Shown in pieces: positions 46,386 to 56,761 of a stretch of DNA of 64,000 nucleotides. The stretch comes from Rostrohypoxylon terebratum (Eukaryota; Ascomycota; Sordariomycetes; Xylariales; Hypoxylaceae): positions 186,001 to 250,000 of the forward strand of contig MU385894.1 of NCBI GenBank assembly GCA_022497145.1, read 5' to 3'. The notes under the pieces are model-generated. The model saw only the letters and a list, made by a program, of their open reading frames with translations, was not told where the DNA came from and searched no databases. A program made the translations under genes and the position numbers. Numbering within the stretch: position 1 is the stretch's first letter; each line of letters begins with the position of its first letter.

Positions 46386-47127
46386 TTAAGAGCCCCCCTC
46401 CCGTGACTTCTGTAACTTGGTGTCTTCCTCTTCGTTCTTTGGAACTGTTACGAAGACGGGAACAGTCCGCGCATTGAGTTGTCGGAAGGCCTGATAGAAG
46501 CACATGAGTTAGCGACCTGGTACGTCGTCCACTTAGCAGGACGAAGCTCGGGACTCACTTCGCTGATCACACCCTCGGGCAATTTATCGTTCCACCTGTC
46601 TTCAACCCTTCCGATTTTCCCATCCTGCCCGACCTCTATACGGACGACGGAGTTGATGGTCTGCGTTGTCCCGACGCCCTTGAGAGAATATTTGTTCGAC
46701 AACTCCATCTCAATAGGGTTTCCGGCAGACGTCACACTATGGCTCTGTATCTGAATTGGGTTGAACAAGGCGGGTAGGCCGTACCATTGCGCTGCAAACC
46801 TCTTATATCCTGATGCTACTGTAAGCGGGTCGGCGAAGGTTGCATCTTGAGACCACAGCGATAAATGCTTGAGGGTCGGGTTGCCTGCGAACAACTATTT
46901 TCGGTCAACAGTTATTACGAAGAACTTGTTATTGTTTTCCGAACACTACCTAGAGGTATTTTCTAAGCGGGCTATGCCGCGTGCATTTCAAGAGCTACCT
47001 AGGGAAAACCTACATCTAACACACTCCCTACTAAAACTCTCTGGTCCGATGATAGATTGACCCCCGGCGCCGTGTTGACCCGGGTGTTCTTGATGCCGAT
47101 CGATTCGAAAGACGTTGTACTTGGCAT
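46386..47127 (-). CDS. SnoaL-like (NTF2-fold) protein
   Basis: Three exons (47014-47127, 46559-46894, 46386-46490) encode 184 residues. The pattern fits the NTF2/SnoaL alpha+beta cone. An N-terminal helix is followed by LFAGNPTLKHLSLWSQDATF and ADPLTVASGYKRFAAQWYGL. Beta strands carry IQSHSVTSAGNPIEMEL and TQTINSVVRIEV, and a charged strand reads GRVEDRWNDKLP. Fungal proteins of this type are common and usually uncharacterised; some relatives are cyclases or dehydratases in secondary metabolism. No signal peptide is present if the ATG at 47127 (MPSTTSFES) is used. An in-frame ATG at 47247 would add 40 residues with a basic, possibly mitochondrial, leader. The tail ends EEEDTKLQKSREGGS. Substrate unknown. 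Confidence 0.8.
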
Positions 47128-48130
47128 CGTTCTAGATGTTGTTTGAACCGCAATTCGGTTTTTTGTAGTCGGAAACTCAGTCGCGCCTTCCACTAGACTA
47201 TGTGAGCGGCCACTATACAAAGCCCTGGTGAGTCTGGAACGAATCATTCGTGTCTTTGGTATATGCAGTAAGGTAATCGATGTGGTACCGAAGTGCCAAA
47301 GATTCTACAATTGCTTCCAAATATATATATAAGGAGGCAACAAACATCCTAGAGACACTACCAAAATAACCTCCGTCATTGACTCTAGTCGACGGAACAT
47401 TGAATCTAAAGCGAACTGGCATTACCTAGGATCTTTATCATCTCCCTTGACGTCATGATATTTCCGGCATCGAAATCGAAATCGAAATCGAGACATCCAA
47501 CAAGGGTGTTGTCTTAGTTTAGGACCTAGGTCCTAGGTAATACTACCTAGTAGTAGTAGGTACCTAGGTCCTAGGTCGGGTTAGGACCTACATACATAGT
47601 ACTGGAGGTAATAAATGGATCGCTCCAGCGTGCTAGCAACTACGCTAATCGCACTCTTTTTGGACCCAAATCGAAAATCCCTAAGGTTCCAACGGAAGTC
47701 CACTCATAGGTAGGTAATTTGAGCCCTGGAGGCTGGAGGTTACCCAGGATCCGGGTATGTAGTAGGTACAATACCTGTAGTTGGTCCTAGGGGTGCTACG
47801 CTTTGTGGAACGGCCCGCACCCTCCTGTTATATTGCTAGATTTTTTAACCTTGTAATAATACTTACAACATACGAGGTAGAGGGGCATATCATGCATATC
47901 AAAGGTGCAGACGTTTTACCTTGTTCAAGTAACTAAAGCACTTTTCTTCTGGCAAGGCATATATTCATATGTCTGACTATCTACTCATTGGTAGGTACTG
48001 TTTATTGCGATGATCGAAAGCTGATATGCAGCAGTATTCTGGCTAGGAAACAATCGCATGCATGCCCCTAGGCCGTCCGAATATGTCTGCGATGTTAGGA
48101 TGACTCTTCTCGCCATCGTCGGCTCAAAAC
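47128..48130. other. Intergenic region with two CCTAGGTCCTAGG palindromes
   Basis: About 1 kb. It holds a (CGAAAT)n tandem repeat at 47470-47492, palindrome copies at 47525-47537 and 47563-47575 only 25 bp apart, and many TAGGTA runs. No coding potential was seen. Confidence 0.6.
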
Positions 48131-51100
48131 TTAGAACAAGATTAAGTCATCCTGATCCTCGTTATCACGGCATTCCAATCCATCTCCATCTCCATCTCCA
48201 TCCCCATCCATGACAGAGCCCGTGTCAGCAAGACTTGCTAATTCCCATTCTGGCTGTTCAGCCCTACGTCCTGTAGGTGAAAACCCAGATCTAGAGAACT
48301 GATCGGGTGAACCAGATCGTTGTGGAGAAGGGTACAATCCAAACCCAGCTTGCGACGAATCCGTGTGATTAGTACCGCTTGGCTGCAAGTCACCCAAGTG
48401 CCCACGTGCTTGCTGGCCACGCTGAACTGTGTTGTCGGTGATGATTACATCTCCCGTCTTGTTGGTCGTCTCTGCAAAGACATCTGCATCCGTAGGGTTG
48501 TTGTCTAATGTAAGTGTGCGTGTCGTTAGGCTGAGTGTCTGGACGTCATCGTCGAAGCTGAGTAGGTCATTGCCCTGGGCTGAAGTTGTAGGCTCAGCAG
48601 TGACACGTTCTCCAACATTACGCAAACCATGGTCATTCAGAGTAACTGGCCGATAGGTCTCCTGTATTGACATCCCAGCACCATTAGAAAGGGAGCGGGA
48701 GATCTCTGATTGGCCTTCCCGTCTTTGGGCACTCAGCTTCTGTTCGTCATCTAAGCGTGCATCGAACGTTGTCCAGTTTGCATTATGCCCGTAACTGGGA
48801 CGTGCCGAGCTGGCTCCGCCGAGGCGTTGACCGTTAAAACGAGAATCTCCACTATACCCAAGTCCGGGTCGGGAATCTCGAGGAGGTTGTCGACCGGGTC
48901 CCTTTCGGCTATTCTTGGCGTCTGCTACTACGCCTATGTGGCGCTGATCTTGGGTTATGAAAGGCGCTTTTTGAGACTTGTCATATTCTACATCTTGTAT
49001 TTCGCCTTGGATCGTCGAATTGTCGTTTAGGAATTCATCATGGGAGTACGCGCCTGTGAAATCGGCACAGCTACACAAGCAACTCTCGCCACAGACCCGT
49101 TGGCATCGGTGGCCACAAGTGAGGGTTCGCTCGCATGGTTGGCGACAAACAAGCTTATCGTGACTCGCCCTAATTGGAAATTGTTAGCGAACCGTTCATC
49201 CATGATGTTTCGGAGGATGCGGTCTGTGCGGGGTGGCAGAAGAAAAGAAATAGGTAAACTTACCAATGGCATTGCCGGCCACATTCGTGACCACAGCTGA
49301 GCGTATCAAAACATTTCTGATCGCAGCCGCCATGACAGTTAACCCAATCTTCAGGGTGAGAGATCCAGGTTGTCTTTTCATGATTCTGGCATGTGATAGG
49401 TAAACGGCTGTCACCTCCAAACCGACCCTGTCTCTCGAATACCTGCTGTACCTTCCCCCACATGTCCCACGATGCGTTGCTCGCAAACGCTAGGTTGATC
49501 ATGTTCCCGAAAATGTAAAAGCCTCGGCGAGCGCGGCTAATGGAGACGACTCCACGATTCTCGTCCTGCAGAAAGCCGGCTTGATGCGGTCCGTGAGGAC
49601 CGTTGCTTCGGACCAAAGACAGAAGGACAATGTCATTTTCCTCACCTTGGTAGGAGTCTACCGTGAACACGTTGGTGAATGGAGCCCAGTGCTTTATCTT
49701 ATTCTTGAATTGGGAGATGATCTTCTTCTTCTGGCCACGGTAGAAAGTCAAAACTGTGATCTGGCTTGCTGGGACACCGTTCATCAGCAAATAGTCTATG
49801 AAATGGATTATCATCTCCGCTTCAATGATGTTAAATCTGCTCATGTTCTCGTCTGAAGCCTCGGTCCACGTATGGTGAAAGAAGAACGAGGGATACGACA
49901 TGCCAGGGACAGGAGGCCGAACCTCGCCTTTGGTCACAACGGGATGATCCTGCAGGGACGGGTAGAAAGGATTCAAGATTTCTCGCAGGGAAGAGATCAT
50001 CCTTCGCTGCATATTGAGCACAGTGAAGGGCATCTGAAGATGGACGAGACGCTCGAACATGGAAACGCGCATAAAGTAAGGCTCATCGCTTAAGGTGGGG
50101 GTATCACAGTGTGGGGCTAGCTGCTGATGATCGCCAACGAGGATGAGTTGTTGCAGTGAACCATATAGTGCCGAAAGAATGTTTGCCTCGCGGGTCTCGG
50201 CTGCTTCTTCGATCAGCATGGTTCGCGGCCGCAGCGCAGCGAGTAAGCCTCTATATTTACACAAGCCAGTCGTGGTACATCCGATGATCTCGATTTGTTG
50301 CGACTTGATGCACTTAGTGTCCTTGTACCACCGATTGATCTTGAGATTCTTTGATATCCGGGCATTATCGGCGAGAATGTGACGAAAGTGCTGATGCTGC
50401 ATCGCTAGCAATCTCTGCTGCCAGTGCTGATATACGGCACCGCGATACTTTTCATCGATATCCCAGAGGTCCGGTTTCTGAAGCTCTCGGCGAATGGCGA
50501 GATCATCCTCGGTTAGATTTTGGGGGTTTGCACCTGTCCATAAATGCCTGATCGGCAAGAACTTGCCGTCAATTCGACCACAGTTCTCATCCTCATCGAC
50601 GATGCAGTCATCAAGCTCAATACCGTAGTCCTCTACATCCATATCCAGGCTGTCATTCTCTTCGACGCCTTCGAAATCAGGCTCCTTTTCATCCGGAAGT
50701 TTCACCTTCATAAGCTGGCTTCCCAGCCACTCCGCAAGTGGCCCAACAGGCTGATCTAGCGATGATGGAGCTCTAGTCCAAGCCTGATCAGCCTGGAGAG
50801 ACTGGAGTTGGCTTGCCGTAATGATACCGGTGGATCGAAGGGTCTCGGGATTTATGAGTTCGTTAGGGAAAACGTCGTCAATAGCTCTCTCAGCCATCGT
50901 GATGTTCTTCTTGCGCGCAGTTTCAAAAGTCCTAAAGTCACGATCTGCCCGGTGAGTACGCGAAGGGGCCGCGCGGCGACGAAGGCTGTACATGCTATAC
51001 CGTTTAATTGTTTCATTTTGCGTACGGCCACCGAGCCGAGCCACCTCAAAGCCAGCTTTAATCAGCTGAATCAGGATCTGGTCAACTGCATGGTTTGTCT

Positions 51101-52362
51101 GAGCTGCAACGATGATAACATTGCTGCCCCTGTCTTGGCTCTCTAGAAGGATCTGCAGAGCTTGCACAGATGTGAAGGTCTTGCCCGTTCCCGGGGGGCC
51201 TTGTACAATAGCCAACTCCTTGGTAAGAATGCGATGTACGGCACTCAGCTGGGAGTTATCCAAATTTGTATACTTAGATAGATGTCTATCGAAGCCATGC
51301 GTCACATCATAGCTTCGTAGGGGCTCGCTAACCTCTGCCATCTTCTTGTTCACCTCGCTTGCCGGCATTGAGGATGAATTCGGAATGTGATGAATTAATG
51401 ACCTTACATCCATCTTTGGGCTCTCCAGAACATATTTGGCGACAAGGTCAGTCTTGTCCGCACCCACCAAGTACTTGTCAAGTGGCGTCTCTGTGTCTGC
51501 GACGTGCTGAAGACCGACCATGCTGTGTCGCACAGCTTCGAAGTAGCCGAATCGAGTCTCAATCATGACGAGCTCTTTGTTAGGGTCCATGACCGCGTCG
51601 TCCAGGTTAGTCCATTGAAAATGAATGGTCGGTGGATTTTGGTCCAGACCATCACGAATACGATGGTCGGATATGACGGCGGGCATACAAATAGTCTTGA
51701 AGCCATCCCTAGCAGTTGAGATGGCTACAAGAGTTCCTACGGTGAGACGGCGTGTCTGGGCCCAACGGATCTTCTTTCCAGATCTTTCTGTAGAAAATTG
51801 GACCTGACACATGGGACCAAGACGTGTCATCAGATAGCCCTTGACAAAAACCTAGAGAGACATATGTGAGTCGACTAAATTTTGATGACGTGTTCTAGCA
51901 GAACATTTCAGGGTTCACTTACTTTAGTGTAGACGCAGGTCTCTCCATCGTCCATCATTGTAGGGTTGTCCTTGAACTTCTTGATGGAATATCGCAGCAT
52001 CGTAATTCCTTCCTCTCGTTGGAGTCGATAGTGAGTCTCGAGATAGGTATCCTTGTCCTTCCAAGGCTTTTGCCAAGTGTTAGGCAAAAGATGGCGAATC
52101 TCCTCCATCTGCTGAGGGTTGTCCCAGTCAGGGTTGAGGTCCCGGCCGGTGGGTAGCTCTGGGTAGCTTCGCCATTCTTGTCCAGGCTTTAGGGGTGGAA
52201 GCTCGTAGTTTACGTGTTGCTTGATAGTATCGAATTCGAGCTGGAAGAAGGTGTAAATACAATATCCGGTATGGGTAGAAAGCCACATATATCCTAAGAG
52301 GTTGCAAAACATACCTGAGACTCAGTGATATCTGAGATATCGGGGTTGCCGGGGTCAGCCAT
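48131..52362 (-). CDS. hrr1: SF1 helicase with NF-X1 zinc fingers, Hrr1/SAD-3/ZNFX1 type
   Basis: Four exons (52315-52362, 51923-52240, 49264-51851, 48131-49169) encode 1330 residues. The UPF1-like helicase core has Walker A IVQGPPGTGKTFTS (about 337-350), the DEAA-type box LIEEAAETREANIL, VGDHQQLAPH, the motif V region VFTVDSYQGEENDIVLLSLV and motif VI SRARRGFYI. After it comes a Cys-rich NF-X1-like segment (CGHECGRQCHW, CRQPCERTLTCGHRCQRVCG) that spans the last splice. The C-terminal 300 residues are disordered and end in Asp-Gly repeats. In fission yeast Hrr1 works with Argonaute and RNA-dependent RNA polymerase in siRNA-directed heterochromatin; in Neurospora SAD-3 acts in meiotic silencing by unpaired DNA. 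A role in RNA silencing is therefore inferred by homology. The true N-terminus is uncertain, because the frame stays open upstream of the ATG. Confidence 0.9.
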
Positions 52363-53930
52363 AATGTACGGGTGACGCCTGCGAAGACGTTTCTTGTGGT
52401 GCTTATCACATCCAAGAACGTACGTCAAGTTGCTTCAAGTTAAGCAAGAAAATCTACAGATAGGAAGTGGGTATAATGGTGATCGGTAGTCACCAGTCGT
52501 TGTGTATTAAGAGGCAGGAAGGTAGTTTCGTATGCGCGAAGGTGTATGATGATGTGTGGCGGTGTGGTCTGACTGTGCAACAAGAAAGGATGGAAGTAGA
52601 TAGTGGGAAAAGTGAAGGTTGATTTATGTAGGTGTCCCGACAGGTAGGTCTCTAGATAATACCTAAGTCTCTACCAACTGCCTACTACTAGGTAGGTTAG
52701 GTAGGTACCTAGATGGTTGGAGACTACTAGGTAGTTAGTAACTGTGTAATTCGAGTCGAGGCTCAATGTTGTCAGGTTCTACCTAGTACCCAGTAATATT
52801 GAGAGAGTTCCGACACCTACCTGGTACCGAAACTATAATACGTGAAGAGGCACCTGTCAGGTAGGAATATTGAACTATCAAAGCGAACTTTACCTACTAG
52901 GTAAGTGTTCAAGGTTCTGTATATGCCTAGTATGTACCTAGATACCTACAGGTATGTAGGTAGTGTAGTACCTACCTAGTAGTGGATTAGTGACGTACTA
53001 GGTTAGGTATTGATAGGTAGTTCTAAGATTTGTAGTTTTGGGAAGGAAATACTCACAGTCGAATGCTTGGTAGCTATAGCCAATATTGAGGGAAGTGGCA
53101 GTTGCGAGCCTGTTAAACACCTGTGTATAAGTACGTGCCCCCCTTTGTACTGAATGTGAGATATGGATATGTACCTAACCTATCCTGATTATATTAACTC
53201 GGTCAGATTCAAGTCGGTATCTCATGGTAATAATACTACCCATGGATGTAGTAGTCTTAATAGGTATGTAAAGTCTCAATCTATTAAGTACATACATCAA
53301 CCTACTCATGTCCTAGGTCCTAGGTACCAGGTATGCTACATAAGATCGAATGTTTACCAATTATCAGACGGAAATACTACTCATATCAGATCAATAGAGG
53401 ATACCTACTACAAGGTTAGCACTAGGTACACGGTGGAAATAAGCTACGTCTTTGAAATTAATTAAAGTCATATCAAAACATCCCCTCCCCCATTTTGATT
53501 ATAATACTACGTTAGTATCCAGCTGCCACTGTCTAGGACAATCGGGTCGTAATAGCAGAGACAGTACAAACCATACGTATGTGGATGGCTTGCCACGTTT
53601 GTAAAATACTTCTCGTTTGCAAACAGAGACTCGTAGCCACACCGCCATGATCAAGTTTGCTCAATGGTTAAAACGGTGCAACTAAAGTCTTTGACCAACC
53701 ACTGGTATTCCCATGGATACCTAGGTATAATGCGTGAACTTACATGCTTATCTGAACGTGTCTAGCTTGTGTAGGTATTTCTGTACATTTCGCTGTTTAG
53801 CAAGCCGGTAAGAGTCTTGTAATTCTTTAGGTATGTGGACATGTATAGAATCTCAAGATCATCAGTATCCAAATCTTGAACTTGGTCCTAAATAATTATG
53901 CAAGGTATCCATAACTCTAGGGCTATTTAC
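52363..53930. other. Intergenic, promoter side of the helicase gene
   Basis: 1.6 kb. A GTGAGT donor-like site on the minus strand at about 53051-53056 could end a non-coding first exon of the helicase transcript. TAGGTA/TACCTA-rich sequence fills 52640-53020, and an exact CCTAGGTCCTAGG lies at 53312-53324. No gene was supported. Confidence 0.5.
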
Positions 53931-56761
53931 CTAGACCATTGCCATAGCCTCTCCCCAACTAGGAGGGCGATCCTCCAATTTCGTACCCCACTCAGACTCT
54001 TGATCTCCAAGGGTCAGCTCCATCGTCCATCCTTCGCGAAAAAATGCGTGACTGATCCAAGACTTTGTCCACGGCTGGCCATTGACTGTCACGCTTTGAA
54101 TATAGACGTTTTCGTAGTCGGCATCAAACCCTACAGTCTTTATTTGGGCCGTGCTTCCGGTTAGGGGGTTTGTTATATTGATTTGCTGAAAAAACGGTGC
54201 CGAGATCAGATATACGTCTTGCCCGGCTATAGGAAACAATCCCATCATTCCGAATACTACAAATGCACCCATCGAACCTGAGTCGTCATTTCCAGGTAAG
54301 CCATCGTGGGACGCGTTAAATGATGATGGTATGTAAGTGTGCAGCCGCTTAGTAGACAACGCGGGACGTCCTGCGTAGTGATATAGGTAAACTGTTGAGA
54401 ATACAGGTTCGTTTGAGATATCGGCGAGACCAGATGTGTGGAAAAAGTCAAGGCGTTGGATGAACGACTCCTCAGCACCCATTAAATCGATCAAGGTCGA
54501 CATAGATTGTGGGACGAGGCTATGAATTCGGTGAGCTGTGTTATGGATTCGCTTTGATGGTGGTAATGTGTATACTTACAATTGGTACTGCCAAACGCTT
54601 TCATTGCCTAATAGTTAGCAATTGTTGTGTCGTTCAAGTGACGGAGGAAGTAAATATGGATGGTGAGCGGAATATTGTAAAACTGGAGGTCGAATTCGTC
54701 TGAGAGAAGAACGAATATGAGATTGGAGACACTAACCTGGCCTCGAACGTTTCGCTCGGATTGGTAGTAAGCGAACAGAAACTCGCGAGCGCTGAGCAAG
54801 CAATTGGATCTTGGTACCCCCAAGTTCCATTTTGATATTTTGGCTGGAAAAACCCTACAAATCCCGTATCATTGCCGTTGATAATAGAGTTCTGTTCTGA
54901 TTTCCCTAGCATATCAAAAGGTATGTGAGTACGACTTAGATGCAGATCCAATTTTCTGAAAGTAGACGATGTCGTCCGCTTGAATTTGATGACAAAGCAA
55001 CAGTGAAAGGGGTGATCTTTGACTTACTGTCGTGGAATTAGTTAATGCATAAAAAACTGTCTGAGAGTGGTGAAAAGGTTGATTGTTAAAGTTCGTATAA
55101 AATATTTTGACATACCACAAGTTCTGCCAATTAGCACTTCTTGAAACATATTTTTTGTATAAGTCATCTCGTCCGAGTCCCTGTGCCAGTGTGGCGAGGC
55201 AATAATCATCATACGCATACTCGAGAGTTCTCGAAATACTACGAGAGTTTGTTCCAAATCCAGCTGGGTCAAAGTCCAGATAGGGAATGTACGAAAGGTC
55301 TTTCCAGCTTTGTAGGCCACCTCTACCATGGTATGACCATTCTAACGGCTCAACTTCAGCATCTTGGATGATTGCTTCCAACGCCAATTCCCAGTCGATG
55401 CCTGTTAAATTCTTGATGTAAGCGTCCACTAGCACGACGTCTGCATTTGAGCCGCCTTGCGTCCATCCTTTGCTCAAGGACCTGACAATCTTGGTTATTT
55501 CAAATCAATTTGCAAGAGGGATCGTGTTGCCTTACATATGACAATCAGGTAACCAGCCCTCGTGCTTGTAAATGTCGAGGAGGGCATTTACCATTTGAGT
55601 CTGGGCGTTAGGGTCTATAATAGTAAGGAGTGGGTGTTGAACACGAAATGCGTCCCAGAGACAATAATACGAGTCGAAGTAAGGAATTCCATTGTTCCAA
55701 TGGGGATTTTCGTCAGTGTAATTTTGTGGTGAAATCATGCTCCTGTATATTCCGCTCCAAAAACTAGTCTGGAGGTCCTCGCTAGCACTTCCGGCATCGA
55801 TGGAGATTGGACTGAGCTTCTCCCGCCATGCATCCTCAACCTCGAGCACGAGCTTATCAAAGTCATCTAGAGGCTCGGGGATCTCTTCTTCCGCTCTTTG
55901 GCAGGCCTGATCCGCACTGATGAAGCTGATCCCGGACCTTGCCACCAGGGTGTCGTTTTCTAAATTGCTAAACCGAACCCACCCACCAGCCTCGAGGTAG
56001 AAGAGGTTAAATCCGCGAGTAACAAAGAGCTCCTTTGGCTCGACCCCTCCGCGGTTATTAACCCATACGCCGTTGTCGTAAATATCGGCACCGAAAAAGT
56101 CAACACAGAAGTGCATCACGTATGACCCAGTGCCGAAACTTGGGAGGAACGTGCCGTTGCCCTTGAGTCTTCCGCTTTCAGAGTCCACCGTAATTGTGGC
56201 GTTCTGGCGACTTTGCCATAAATCCGTCAGATCTAGTAATATCAAGGGGTGCCGGCCATTTGAAGCCGGGAATTCGAACTTATACAAAGCCGCGTGCTCG
56301 CTCGAGGTCGTTGTGGCCTTGATCCCGGAATCCAACTTCACCTGGAAGAACCCCGGCCTAGCTACAACGGATTCCTCGACGTAAGGCGTGGCCCTCTCGC
56401 CAATGAGAAATTTGCAATTGTTTACCTCGTCGCTATCGCACACTTGCGGGAATAAGGGGAAATTCCCTAGGCTGGGGTTGCCACCGGTCCCACTGTCGTG
56501 TACCATAGACCAACCTGTGATACTTGATCCGTCGGTCGCAAACCCGCCTGTGTTTTGTCCGTTGACGTCCGCGACGGGCTTTGCAAGCGCGTACGGTTTG
56601 GTACTGCCTGCGAACACATTCCCGCCATTAGTGCTGCCGATGAGGGGGTCGACAAATTGGAGCACGTCGGCGCCCAAGGCTAGAGGAAAGATGAGGGGTG
56701 CGACGATGAGTGTAATGATAACCGGACGCGAAGTTCCATGAGAGAACCGCCGACGCACCAT
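53931..56761 (-). CDS. Secreted GH92 alpha-1,2-mannosidase family protein
   Basis: Five exons (55536-56761, 55116-55481, 54737-54934, 54580-54597, 53931-54519) give 798 residues. A signal anchor or secretion signal lies near the start (IITLIVAPLIFPLALGADVL). GH92 hallmarks follow in order: QFVDPLIGSTNGGNVFAGS near 38, DSGTGGNPSLGNFPLFPQ, SGIYRSMISPQNYTDENP, YDSYYCLWDAFRVQHPLL-like segments, GWLPDCHMSLSKGWTQGGSN, ISNEPVFSTVYLYHYAG with the catalytic-type Glu, and GNDDSGSMGAFVVFGMMG. GH92 enzymes are calcium-dependent exo-mannosidases acting on alpha-mannans and N-glycans. Exon 4 is an 18-bp micro-exon, fixed by frame and by the family reading SVWQYQF. The exon 2/3 junction is uncertain: TG|GTATGT to CTAAG|T keeps frame but inserts about 11 atypical residues. 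Confidence 0.85.

Noticed and set aside
54598..54737. Intron with a non-canonical GT-GG boundary in GH92
   Set aside because: The downstream AAAG|C acceptor gives a canonical, in-phase junction with a micro-exon.
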